39,885 nt of DNA from CAZIZT01 sp964544085 (GTDB taxonomy: Bacteria > Campylobacterota_A > Desulfurellia > Desulfurellales > Hippeaceae): the NCBI GenBank assembly GCA_964544085.1, contig CAZIZT010000032.1, positions 1-39,885 of the forward strand. Direction: 5' to 3'. Both the position numbers and the translations under genes were made by a program. The notes below the pieces were generated by a model. That model ran no database searches. It had not been told where the DNA came from and saw only the letters and a list, made by a program, of their open reading frames with translations. Position 1 is the stretch's first letter, and the number at the start of each line of letters is the position of its first letter. Below are positions 8,210-16,417 of this stretch, piece by piece.

Positions 8210-10084
8210 ATGATTTTGGAGAAAATAAACAGCCCTGATGACCTCAGAAAGCTAAGCGAGAAGCAACTCGAACAGCTCAGTAGGGAACTCAGAGAGTTCA
8301 TAATTAAGGTTGTTTCTACAACCGGTGGGCATCTTGCTTCCTCGCTTGGAGCTGTCGAGCTCACGCTGGCTCTCCATTATGTCTTCCAGACACCCAAGGA
8401 TAAGATAGTCTGGGATGTGGGGCATCAGGCTTATGCGCATAAGATTATAACAGGTCGCAGGGATAGATTCCACACGCTTCGTCAATATGGTGGCATAAGT
8501 GGTTTTCCAAAAATAGAGGAAAGCATTTATGACACATTCAATGTGGGCCACTCAAGCACATCCATATCTGCAGCATTGGGTATGGCTATTGCCAGAGACT
8601 TGAAGAAAAGCGATGAACGCATCGTGGCTGTTATTGGCGATGGAGCTCTCTCAAGTGGAATTGCCTATGAGGGTCTCGACAATGCTGGGTATATGGATAC
8701 GGATCTGACCGTTGTCATAAATGATAATAACATGTCAATCTCCCCCTCACTGGGTGCTATCTCCACATATCTGTCTAAAAAGATGACAGGACCGCTATAC
8801 ACGAAGCTGAGAGAGGAGATAGAGCACATAATTAACAGCTTACCGATTCCGCAAAAACCCACATTGAAGATTGCAAGGAAGATAGAAGAAGCCTTTAAGT
8901 TTTTCTCACCTGGCCTACTTTTCGAAGAGTTTGGCTTTAAGTATTTCGGACCGATTAACGGACACAAGATCGGTGATTTAATAACGATTTTCAGGAATGT
9001 CAGGCGGCTGAAAGGACCTGTTGTAGTTCATGTATTGACCACAAAGGGCAAAGGTTACAAACCGGCGGAAGAGAACCCATCCCTTTTTCATGGGATAGGG
9101 AAATTTGATATAGCTTCTGGAAAGCCGATAAAGAAACCTGGTGCACCCCCAAGTTACTCCAGAGTGTTCGGCGAGAAACTGCTTGAGGTTTTTGCTCGAA
9201 GGGATGATGTGGTTGCGATAACTGCAGCAATGTTAATCGGTACGGGACTTCAGCCTGTCAAAGAGAAGTATCCTGAAAGGGTGTTTGATGTGGGTATTGC
9301 CGAACAGCACGCCGTCACAATGGCTGGAGGGCTTGCTATATCAGGCATAAAACCCATTGTTGCAATATACTCCACATTCCTGCAACGGGCATACGATCAG
9401 ATAATTCACGACATTGCTCTGCAAAAGTTACCTGTTGTTTTTGCTATTGATAGGGCAGGTATAGTGGGCGATGACGGAGAAACACATCAGGGTGCATTTG
9501 ATCTTTCTTATCTGTTGCCTGTGCCCAATATGGTTGTGGGGGCACCGAAGGATGCTCGTGAGCTGAGAACCTTTATTGATTTTGCGCTTGATTACAACGA
9601 TGGTCCTGTTGCTATTCGTTATCCACGTGGTGAGTCCATTGATATGGGGCAGTCCTATCAGGACAAACTGCAACTGGGGAAATGGCAGGTATTGAAACAG
9701 GGCAAAGATGGAGTTGTGCTAGCTGTCGGTAGCTGCGTGGAGCCGGCTTTGAGAGCAGCAGAAGAGCTTGAAGGTAAGCTGGATGTCGAAGTTGTAAATG
9801 CACGTTTTGTTAAACCTCTGGATGAGGAGTACTTAGAGGGGTTAAGCAGATTTGAATTTGTCCTTACCGTTGAAGAAAACTCCCTTATTGGCGGTTTTGG
9901 TTCACGCATAACTCAGTGGCTTTTGCTAAATTCACCCGCAAACCCTGTGAAGTTTAATTCTATTGCTCTTCCTGACAGATTCATAGAGCAGGGTAGTCAA
10001 AAGATCCTCAGAGAGAAACTTTCTCTTGATCGACGTGGTATCGCAAACGCTTTGCTAAGGTTAGCAGGTCAAAAACAGGATTGA
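8210..10084 (+). CDS. dxs: 1-deoxy-D-xylulose-5-phosphate synthase
   Basis: This 624-residue thiamine diphosphate enzyme condenses pyruvate and glyceraldehyde 3-phosphate in the first step of the MEP isoprenoid pathway. The N-terminal domain has HLASSLGAVELTLALH, GHQAYAHKIITGR and the ThDP motif GDGALSSG ending in NDNNMSIS. The middle domain has AEQHAVTMAGG, YSTFLQRAYDQIIHD and DRAGIVGDDGETHQG. Length is typical. The last 77 bases overlap the end of the methyltransferase on the other strand. Isoprenoid supply for undecaprenyl phosphate connects it loosely with the nearby wall genes. Confidence 0.97.
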   Translation: MILEKINSPDDLRKLSEKQLEQLSRELREFIIKVVSTTGGHLASSLGAVELTLALHYVFQTPKDKIVWDVGHQAYAHKIITGRRDRFHTLRQYGGISGFPKIEESIYDTFNVGHSSTSISAALGMAIARDLKKSDERIVAVIGDGALSSGIAYEGLDNAGYMDTDLTVVINDNNMSISPSLGAISTYLSKKMTGPLYTKLREEIEHIINSLPIPQKPTLKIARKIEEAFKFFSPGLLFEEFGFKYFGPINGHKIGDLITIFRNVRRLKGPVVVHVLTTKGKGYKPAEENPSLFHGIGKFDIASGKPIKKPGAPPSYSRVFGEKLLEVFARRDDVVAITAAMLIGTGLQPVKEKYPERVFDVGIAEQHAVTMAGGLAISGIKPIVAIYSTFLQRAYDQIIHDIALQKLPVVFAIDRAGIVGDDGETHQGAFDLSYLLPVPNMVVGAPKDARELRTFIDFALDYNDGPVAIRYPRGESIDMGQSYQDKLQLGKWQVLKQGKDGVVLAVGSCVEPALRAAEELEGKLDVEVVNARFVKPLDEEYLEGLSRFEFVLTVEENSLIGGFGSRITQWLLLNSPANPVKFNSIALPDRFIEQGSQKILREKLSLDRRGIANALLRLAGQKQD

Positions 10085-10697
10085 TCTTTGTGTGGTGTTT
10101 TCCGGCAAGCATAGCTTCAACAACCACAAACTGGGCTGGTCTGTTGGGGTTGCCAAATGCCGGTGTGATGGTTTTAATGCCAAACCCGTGTCTGTCAAGT
10201 TCAACTATAAGCTCTACTAATCTGGTTGGATGATAACTGATTCTCAGAATTGATCGATTTTTCAGTATCCTTTTAAATTCCGAGAGCATTCCTTTGAGTG
10301 GGATTGATTCGAATTTTTCCAGCTTGTACCGCGGGGAAGGTCTGTAAAATCCCTCCTTGAAATAGGGCGGATTGGTTATAAGCATGTCAACGCTATTTGT
10401 TTGTACTGATGTGAGCGATTCAATCACCGTTACGTTTGATACGCCATTGAGCTTACAATTTTCCTTTATAATCTTGCGCATTTCATCTGAGGCTTCTACA
10501 GCAACGACGTTTGCAAGAGGGTTTTCTCTGGCAATCAGAATGGCTATAATGCCACAACCGCTTCCAAAGTCTACTACATTGTCGTTGCGTTTCAGTTTTG
10601 CATTGTCTGCAAGGACAAATGGTTCTAAGGAAAAGCGATATCCGTATTTAGGCTGAATAAGCTCAAGCGAACCGATGCGAGTTATATGTAGCTCCAT
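10008..10697 (-). CDS. TrmN6-like (YfiC) N6-adenine methyltransferase
   Basis: This 229-residue Rossmann-fold SAM methyltransferase has motif I VVDFGSGCGIIAILIA (residues 41-56) and the catalytic NPPY at 109-112, the signature of amino-group (N6-adenine or exocyclic) methyltransferases. The start LELIQPKYGYRFSLEPFVLA is typical of the YfiC/TrmN6 group, which methylates A37 of tRNA-Val in E. coli. Substrate here is inferred. No good ribosome-binding site precedes the ATG. It overlaps dxs tail to tail by 77 bases and is downstream of lpxC, 57 bases away on the same strand. Confidence 0.85.
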   Translation of the reverse strand: MELHITRIGSLELIQPKYGYRFSLEPFVLADNAKLKRNDNVVDFGSGCGIIAILIARENPLANVVAVEASDEMRKIIKENCKLNGVSNVTVIESLTSVQTNSVDMLITNPPYFKEGFYRPSPRYKLEKFESIPLKGMLSEFKRILKNRSILRISYHPTRLVELIVELDRHGFGIKTITPAFGNPNRPAQFVVVEAMLAGKHHTKINPVFDLLTLAKRLRYHVDQEKVSL

Positions 10698-10717
10698 AGA
10701 TTGCTTGGTTCTGATAA

Positions 10718-10732
10718 TTTACATTATGTAAA
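10718..10732. promoter_or_regulatory. Palindrome in the lpxC to methyltransferase gap
   Basis: TTTACATTATGTAAA is a perfect 7-base inverted repeat around one central base. It lies in the 57-base gap, about 20 bases upstream of the methyltransferase ATG. Its size and position fit a dimeric repressor operator, but it also lies in AT-rich DNA where short palindromes arise by chance. No regulator can be named. Confidence 0.35.
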
Positions 10733-10754
10733 CTTACAGATGGAGCACAGACGC

Positions 10755-11660
10755 CTACCTTGTTGCGGTAAGCGTGTTCCACACGAGTGAACCTACAGTC
10801 CTTTCCCTGTAAGGATTTCCGACAACCTCGTATGCCATGGAGTCGGCAATGAGTTTTTTGATAAGCTTATTATTTAAGTCGTGTCCGGATTTGTATGCAA
10901 TATATTTGCCCTTTATGTCGTAACCAAGGATGGAGAGGTCACCAATTGCGTCAAGTATCTTATGCCTCACAAATTCATCCTCATATCTCAATGGGTCCTC
11001 GTTTATAATGCCGTACTCATCAACCACAACTGCGTTATCAAGACTGCCGCCCAGTGCAAGGTTATGAGCCTGCAGGTATTCAATGTCCTTTAGAAAACCA
11101 AATGTTCGCGCTTTACTTATCTCTTTGACATAGGTGTGTTCATCTACCGTTATATCCAGTCGCTGTTTGCCTATGAATGTGTTGTTGAAGTTGATTGCGT
11201 AACTGATTTCGAATCTGCGTGAAGGTATAAAGGCTGCAAACTTTCCATCCTCTTTAATTGATACAGATTTTTTTATAATTATTGCTTTTTTGTAGGCTTT
11301 TTGTTCTACAATGCCGGCTGTTTTGATAAGGTAGACCCACGGTGCGCTGGAGCCATCCATTATTGGTACCTCTTCGCCTCTTAGTCGGATAAAAACATTG
11401 TCTATGTGCAGCGCAAACAGCGTGGAGAGGAGGTGCTCTACGGTTCTTACAACCACCCCATTTTTTCCAAGTGTGGTGGCAAGTTGTGTTGATATCACGT
11501 TTTCGGGTGCAACCTCTATTATCTCATCTTTATCCTCTCTGTAGAAGCGTATTCCACTATTCTCCGCTGCGGGCTCCAATGTAATTTCCACCTTTTTGCC
11601 CGTGTGTAGACCAATACCGGATGCTTTTATGCTCTCAGCCAGGGTTCTTTGCTTTCTCAC
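10755..11660 (-). CDS. lpxC: UDP-3-O-acyl-N-acetylglucosamine deacetylase LpxC
   Basis: This 301-residue zinc enzyme performs the committed step of lipid A synthesis, deacetylating UDP-3-O-acyl-GlcNAc. Zinc ligands are visible as His76 in VEHLLSTL and His233 and Asp237 in HKILDAIGD. Glu75 and His260 (SGHDLNNKL) fill the catalytic base and acid positions. MDGSSAPW (101-108) and KARTFGF are further LpxC hallmarks. The start is GTG behind a GGGAGA ribosome-binding site. It is the next-to-last gene of the long minus-strand cluster, after carA. Confidence 0.96.
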   Translation of the reverse strand: MRKQRTLAESIKASGIGLHTGKKVEITLEPAAENSGIRFYREDKDEIIEVAPENVISTQLATTLGKNGVVVRTVEHLLSTLFALHIDNVFIRLRGEEVPIMDGSSAPWVYLIKTAGIVEQKAYKKAIIIKKSVSIKEDGKFAAFIPSRRFEISYAINFNNTFIGKQRLDITVDEHTYVKEISKARTFGFLKDIEYLQAHNLALGGSLDNAVVVDEYGIINEDPLRYEDEFVRHKILDAIGDLSILGYDIKGKYIAYKSGHDLNNKLIKKLIADSMAYEVVGNPYRERTVGSLVWNTLTATR

Positions 11661-11681
11661 TCTCCCACTCCTTTTTCTTTT

Positions 11682-12806
11682 TTAAGAGGCTTCAACCATC
11701 TCGGCAAAGCGTGAAAATAGATAGGCGGCATCATGAGGACCGGGTGAGGCTTCCGGGTGGTGTTGTACAGACATGATCGGCAGCTTTCTATGTTTCATGC
11801 CCTCAACCGATCCGTCGTTGAGATTTATATGCGTAACGGTGAAATCGTTTTCTTCTAAACTTTCTCTGGACACAGCATAGTTGTGATTCTGAGCCGTTAC
11901 GGATATAGTATTGCTGATGAGATCCTTTACCGGATGGTTGCCTCCATGATGGCCAAATTTCATCTTGTACACGTCAATACCGAAGCATCTGGCTATTATT
12001 TGATGACCGAAGCATATGCCGAAAGTCGGTAGAGATCTAACAGCGTTCCTGTATTCATTTATCCACCTCTTCTCTATTCCTCTTGGATCACCGGGCCCAT
12101 TGGATAGGAACAGTGCATCGGGCTTCTGCTGAAGGATCTGCTGATAGGTGGAGTATGCCGGCATGACAACAACCTCGAATCCGACTTCCCGCAAATGCTT
12201 CAATATGCTTTTCTTGACGCCAAAATCCAGAACTACTACCCTTTTTGCTTTTTCCAGGGTTTTTATTCTTTTTTTTCTTTCAAATTTGAACCTAAAAAGC
12301 TTCTCATCAAAATTGTAGGGTTTTTCTGTGGTTACAAAGCGCACAAGGTCTCTACCTACTATGGAGTAGCTCTTGACTAACTCTATCAGTTTGAGCACAT
12401 CGTCTGTTTCAGATGAGATAGCGCCAATGAGAGAACCTTTTTCACGTATAAGTTTTGTAAGCTTTCTTGTATCAATGTTTTGTATGCCTACAATGCCGTG
12501 TCTTTTTAGATACCCGTCAAGCGTATCTGTGCTGCGAAAGTTTGACGCAATTGCTGAGGATTCCTTTACTATAAAACCCTCTACATAGGGCTTTGCACTC
12601 TCTTCGTCATCGGGATTTGTTCCGTAATTGCCTATCTGGGTATATGTCATTGTGACAATCTGGCCTTTGTAGGAGGGATCAGTTAGGATCTCCTGGTAGC
12701 CACTCATGCTGGTGTTGAAGACGACCTCGCCTACGGCAGTACCACGGGCACCGAGTGGCCTGCCCTTGAAGAGCTCCCCGTTCTCAAGGATAAGATATGC
12801 ATTCAT
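11682..12806 (-). CDS. carA: Carbamoyl-phosphate synthase small subunit
   Basis: This 374-residue glutaminase subunit supplies ammonia to CarB for carbamoyl phosphate, used in pyrimidine and arginine synthesis. The N-terminal CPSase domain begins AYLILENGELFKGRPLGA. The C-terminal class I amidotransferase has the nucleophile Cys265 in GICFGHQ and the pair His350/Glu352 in QHHPEASPGP. The usual motif is GICLGHQ, so Phe replaces Leu beside the nucleophile, a mild change. The ATG overlaps the stop of the upstream DUF507 gene as ATGA. carB is not in the window. Confidence 0.96.
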   Translation of the reverse strand: MNAYLILENGELFKGRPLGARGTAVGEVVFNTSMSGYQEILTDPSYKGQIVTMTYTQIGNYGTNPDDEESAKPYVEGFIVKESSAIASNFRSTDTLDGYLKRHGIVGIQNIDTRKLTKLIREKGSLIGAISSETDDVLKLIELVKSYSIVGRDLVRFVTTEKPYNFDEKLFRFKFERKKRIKTLEKAKRVVVLDFGVKKSILKHLREVGFEVVVMPAYSTYQQILQQKPDALFLSNGPGDPRGIEKRWINEYRNAVRSLPTFGICFGHQIIARCFGIDVYKMKFGHHGGNHPVKDLISNTISVTAQNHNYAVSRESLEENDFTVTHINLNDGSVEGMKHRKLPIMSVQHHPEASPGPHDAAYLFSRFAEMVEAS

Positions 12807-13081
12807 CGCATTAAACGCTTGCTCATCTCTTCTTCGTACGTTTTATTGAAGGCTATCTCCCATTCGGGACTACCAGGAATCAGCTTTTTGCTCCTGTTTT
12901 GAAGGCTTTCCATTACCTTTTCGTACACTTCGTCTTCAATAGCAAAGTAGTTTTCAATGGTATCTATTATATTGTTCACAACAAAGTTTTCTCGCGATAT
13001 GACATCAAAAGCGTCTTCTTCTTGACATCTTTTCAGCATCTCCTTGGCAAGGTGCCTGATCCTTGCTCTGCTGTACCTCAT
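12803..13081 (-). CDS. DUF507 family protein (copy 2)
   Basis: This 92-residue, highly charged, mostly helical protein matches my recollection of the DUF507 family, small proteins of unknown function found in several thermophilic and deltaproteobacterial lineages. It starts MRYSRARIRHLAKEMLKR and contains the PGSPEWEIAFNKTYEEEM tail. No catalytic or metal motif is visible. It is sandwiched between another DUF507 gene and carA, with ATGA overlaps on both sides, so all three should be translated from one message. Confidence 0.75.
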   Translation of the reverse strand: MRYSRARIRHLAKEMLKRCQEEDAFDVISRENFVVNNIIDTIENYFAIEDEVYEKVMESLQNRSKKLIPGSPEWEIAFNKTYEEEMSKRLMR

Positions 13082-13359
13082 AGTATGAACCCCTCTTTCT
13101 TTGCAACCTTCCTTTTTGCCATAACAAACAGTTTCGACGTATCTACCCTTTCATGTTCGATCTGGCTCATGTATTCGCCCAGGAGCTCTTTGGTTTTGAT
13201 GTCAATTTCCCTTTCTTTTCTTGCATCTTCGATGAGAACATCCTTGATAAGTGACTTCAGTATCGATATATCCTTCTTGAGTTTTATATGACCGGAGTTT
13301 ATCAGGTTCACCGCTATCTTGTCAGCCAGAAGCTCAATCTCCATCTTTTTTAGTGCCAT
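13078..13359 (-). CDS. DUF507 family protein (copy 1)
   Basis: This small charged helical protein (93 residues from ATG 13359) resembles its downstream neighbour in size and in a central block with many Lys, Glu and Ile, including HIKLKKDISILKSLIKDVL. Both look like DUF507 members, perhaps acting as a heterodimer; that is inference. An in-frame TTG two codons upstream is a weaker start, because GAGG lies 8 bases before the ATG. A promoter-like sequence lies just upstream, in the gap after plsY. Confidence 0.7.
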   Translation of the reverse strand: MALKKMEIELLADKIAVNLINSGHIKLKKDISILKSLIKDVLIEDARKEREIDIKTKELLGEYMSQIEHERVDTSKLFVMAKRKVAKKEGFIL

Positions 13360-13376
13360 ACGCAAAACCTCGTTAC

Positions 13377-13405
13377 TTTATACATAATTCAGCGAAAAAA
13401 CTCAA
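13377..13405 (-). promoter_or_regulatory. Possible sigma70 promoter for DUF507-carA-lpxC
   Basis: Reading the minus strand, TTGAGT and TATAAA are separated by 17 bases, immediately after the plsY stop and in front of the first DUF507 gene. The predicted RNA start near 13370 leaves a very short leader that would clip the GAGG ribosome-binding site, which weakens the call. If real, it lets carA and lpxC be expressed independently of the division genes. Confidence 0.35.
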
Positions 13406-13410
13406 ATTTT

Positions 13411-14007
13411 TTATATTTTTAACCGGTTTTCCTGCCTTAAATAGAGCCTTTTTATGTTTTCCTTATGTTTTATTATCATCAAAAACCACAAAATAACAAA
13501 GAGTAAGTGCACATAGTTGGATTTATAGAGCACAAAAGAGAGTAATGTTGTTAATGAAAATGAAAAAAGTGCAGCCAACGATGAGTATTTTGTGCCAATT
13601 AGTATCAAAATCCACACAATCATGCCTGAGAATGATGCCCAGAATGCAAGTGGAAGCGTGGCTCCATAGCTTGTAGCCACACCTTTCCCACCTTTTAGCT
13701 TTAAAAAAATGCTAAAATCGTGTCCTAAGACTGCAAAAAATGCCGAAAAAAATTGTGCATAGGGATCATTTTTGAAAAAAAATCTGGTCAACAGAACCGC
13801 TACTGTACCTTTGAGGAGATCGCAAATGAGTGTAGCAGCGCCTGCTTTTGCACCCAGAGTCCTGTAGACGTTTGTAGCCCCTATATTACCGCTTCCGTGT
13901 TTTCTTATGTCGATACCGTGGAGTTTGGCGATGATGTAGCCAGCAGGGATACTACCAAGAAGGAACGATAATGTAGATACTGCAAACAGCTGAAGATGGC
14001 TCATCAC
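13411..14007 (-). CDS. plsY: Glycerol-3-phosphate acyltransferase PlsY
   Basis: This 198-residue polytopic membrane protein transfers acyl groups from acyl-phosphate to glycerol 3-phosphate, starting phospholipid synthesis. The two key loops are clear: GSIPAGYI followed by HGSGNIGATNVYR near the N-terminus, and KGGKGVATSYG in the middle. Several hydrophobic helices are present. The start is GTG (8 bases after GGAAG) or the ATG immediately after it. It begins 3 bases after the ftsZ stop, so it is co-transcribed with the division genes. Confidence 0.93.
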   Translation of the reverse strand: MMSHLQLFAVSTLSFLLGSIPAGYIIAKLHGIDIRKHGSGNIGATNVYRTLGAKAGAATLICDLLKGTVAVLLTRFFFKNDPYAQFFSAFFAVLGHDFSIFLKLKGGKGVATSYGATLPLAFWASFSGMIVWILILIGTKYSSLAALFSFSLTTLLSFVLYKSNYVHLLFVILWFLMIIKHKENIKRLYLRQENRLKI

Positions 14008-14010
14008 TGC

Positions 14011-15147
14011 TCATTCTTCCTTTTTGCGCCTGATGAATGCTGGAATATCGTACTGATCATCTATGGGTAAAGCTGACTCTTTTTTTATCCTGTTGAGTGT
14101 CTGCTGGTCCAGCTTGTTGTACTGCTGCTTGATACCTTCTCTTTTAACTGCGCTTGACCTTTTTCTTGCCTCTTCAAAGCCCGTTGCAATGATCGTTATT
14201 TTTACCTTGTCACCGAGGGATTTGTCTACTACGTATCCATACTTAAAGATCGCCTTTTCGTTCATGTTCTCTTCGATGATGTGTGTAGCTTCCTGCAACT
14301 CCTCAACGCCAAAATTATCGCTTGCCGTTATGTTCATAATAATGCCTTTGGCACCTTTTATACTTGTATTCTCAAGCAACGGATTGGATATGGCCAGCTC
14401 GGTTGCGCGCTTTACACGGTTCTCTTCGCTGGATGAGCTTGCCTCTCCTATACCCATAAGTGCCACACCCTTTTCGCTCATTATCGTTTGAACATCCGCA
14501 AAATCTATGTTGACAACGATCTGCGCCTCGTCGGATGGTTTATGAATCAGATCAACGATACTCTGAACTGCCTGTCTCAGTATATCGTCGACCTTTTTGA
14601 AGGCGTTTATAAGGGTTAGATTCCTGTAGACTTCAAAGAGCCTCTGGTTTGGTATAACAATAATGCTGTCAACATTTGCTTTTAACTCCTCTATACCCTT
14701 TAAGGCGATATCCCTTTTGAGTTTTCCCTCTGCATCAAACGGTTTTGTAACCACGCCAACGGTTAGCGCATTAACCTCTTTTGCCACCTTTGCAATTATG
14801 GGGGAAGCACCGGTACCTGTTCCACCACCCATTCCTGCTGCAATAAAAACCATATCGGCACCTCTTATTGCCTCCCTGATTTCCTCTATACTCTCCTCAG
14901 CCGATTTTCTACCCTTTTCAGGGTCGCTACCTGCGCCAAGCCCCTTTGTTAATTGTTTACCGAGCTGGATTTTCTTGTGAGCCTTGGACTCACTGAGAGC
15001 CTTAAGATCCGTATTAGCACTTATAAATTCAACGTTTTTTATGCCATGCTCGATCATGTTGTTCACGGCGTTACTCCCGCCGCCACCTACACCTATAACC
15101 TTTATTACTGCACCGGGAATTCTATCCTCAACCTGCGTTGTTTTCAT
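14011..15147 (-). CDS. ftsZ: Cell division protein FtsZ
   Basis: This 378-residue tubulin-like GTPase forms the division ring. The GTP-binding G box GGGTGTG is at residues 107-113, the N-terminal nucleotide loop is VIGVGGGGSNAVNNM, and the T7 synergy loop NIDFADVQTIM is intact. The C-terminal tail ends in a conserved peptide (DIPAFIRRK) that binds FtsA. Between them is a short charged linker, compact compared with many species. The ATG follows GGAGG and lies 16 bases after ftsA. MinCDE, which positions this ring, is encoded about 9 kb away in the window. Confidence 0.98.
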   Translation of the reverse strand: MKTTQVEDRIPGAVIKVIGVGGGGSNAVNNMIEHGIKNVEFISANTDLKALSESKAHKKIQLGKQLTKGLGAGSDPEKGRKSAEESIEEIREAIRGADMVFIAAGMGGGTGTGASPIIAKVAKEVNALTVGVVTKPFDAEGKLKRDIALKGIEELKANVDSIIVIPNQRLFEVYRNLTLINAFKKVDDILRQAVQSIVDLIHKPSDEAQIVVNIDFADVQTIMSEKGVALMGIGEASSSSEENRVKRATELAISNPLLENTSIKGAKGIIMNITASDNFGVEELQEATHIIEENMNEKAIFKYGYVVDKSLGDKVKITIIATGFEEARKRSSAVKREGIKQQYNKLDQQTLNRIKKESALPIDDQYDIPAFIRRKKEE

Positions 15148-15163
15148 TTTTCAACCTCCAGCG

Positions 15164-16417
15164 TTAAAACATGTCCTTTATCCAGCTTTTCATCTTGTCC
15201 AGTATTATGGAAAACAGGCTATCATCACGCATTTTGCTCTCCGGCGCTATGTTTAGATTTTCGTCTTCTGATGAGTTGAAGCCGTACATTACAAGTCCCA
15301 CACCTGTAGCGTACATGGGGTTGTCTACGGCATCTTTTAAGCCCACAACGCCAATAGGCCTGCCTACCCTCACCGGCAGATTGAAAACCTCCTCGGCAAG
15401 CTCAACAGCGCCTTTCATTAAAGCAGATCCACCTGTTAAAACCACGCCGGAAGCAAGCATTGGCAGTAGATTCATCTCTTCCAGGTTGTCTTTGACCAGC
15501 GAAAAGATCTCTTCCATTCTCGGTTCTATAATATCTGTAAGCAGTCTTCGTGAGATCTCTCTTGCTTTACCCTCGCCTACCCTCGGTATTTGAATCGTTT
15601 CCTCCTCATCGACCAGCTTGCTCATTGCGCATCCATACTTTTTCTTAATCTCCTCTGCTTCTTTGAAGGGTGTTCTTAAGCCTATAGCTATGTCGTTGGT
15701 TATGTGATCGCCACCGATCGAAATTACATTTGAATGCTTGATGGCGCTTGAGACAAATGCAGCTATATCTGTTGTGCCACCACCCATATCCACAAGAGCA
15801 ACGCCTAAATCCTTCTCATCAGCGGAAAGCGCTGCCTGACTGGATGCAAGCGGTTGCAAAACGATGTTTTTTACCTTCAGTCCACTTCTCTGGCAGCATT
15901 TAATAATGTTTTGTACGCTTGTTACCGATCCGGTGACAATATGCACCTTTACCTCAAGCCTTGTACCGCTCATACCGCGTGGATCTTTGATTCCACTTTG
16001 ATCATCAACGATAAATTCCTGCGGTATGATGTGAATAATCTCTCTATCCGGTGGTATAGCCACAGCTTTTGCTGCATCAATAACCCTTCTTATATCAGAT
16101 TCGGCAACCTCTAAGCTTTTAATTGCCACAACACCGTTTGAGTTGTACGAACGAATATGGCCGCCGGCAATACCTGTATAGACGCTTTCGATTTTGACAC
16201 CACTCATCCTTTCGGCGTACTTTACGGCGCGTTTTATCGATAGGACAGCCTCGTCTATATTGATGACAATTCCCTTTTTTAAGCCCCGCGATTCTGTCTG
16301 ACCAATGCCGATGATCTTTATATTGCCCTCTGGGGTTCTCTTACCAACAATGGCACATATCTTGGTTGTGCCTATATCTAAACCAACAACAACATCGCTA
16401 TTTTCCAACTCTGCCAC
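15164..16417 (-). CDS. ftsA: Cell division protein FtsA
   Basis: This 417-residue actin-like ATPase tethers FtsZ filaments to the membrane. The phosphate 1 motif VVGLDIGTTKICAIVG is at the N-terminus, the SHS2/1C region contains VYTGIAGGHI, and the phosphate 2 motif VDMGGGTTDIA follows. The last residues (KMKSWIKDMF) form the amphipathic membrane-targeting helix. The start is GTG with a purine-rich AGGAGAGGGAAG upstream. It overlaps the end of ftsQ by 20 bases. Confidence 0.96.
   Translation of the reverse strand: MAELENSDVVVGLDIGTTKICAIVGKRTPEGNIKIIGIGQTESRGLKKGIVINIDEAVLSIKRAVKYAERMSGVKIESVYTGIAGGHIRSYNSNGVVAIKSLEVAESDIRRVIDAAKAVAIPPDREIIHIIPQEFIVDDQSGIKDPRGMSGTRLEVKVHIVTGSVTSVQNIIKCCQRSGLKVKNIVLQPLASSQAALSADEKDLGVALVDMGGGTTDIAAFVSSAIKHSNVISIGGDHITNDIAIGLRTPFKEAEEIKKKYGCAMSKLVDEEETIQIPRVGEGKAREISRRLLTDIIEPRMEEIFSLVKDNLEEMNLLPMLASGVVLTGGSALMKGAVELAEEVFNLPVRVGRPIGVVGLKDAVDNPMYATGVGLVMYGFNSSEDENLNIAPESKMRDDSLFSIILDKMKSWIKDMF

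Noticed and set aside
11682..12806. carA as a degenerate amidotransferase because of GICFGHQ
   Set aside because: Cys265, His350 and Glu352 are all present; Leu to Phe next to the nucleophile does not remove a catalytic residue.
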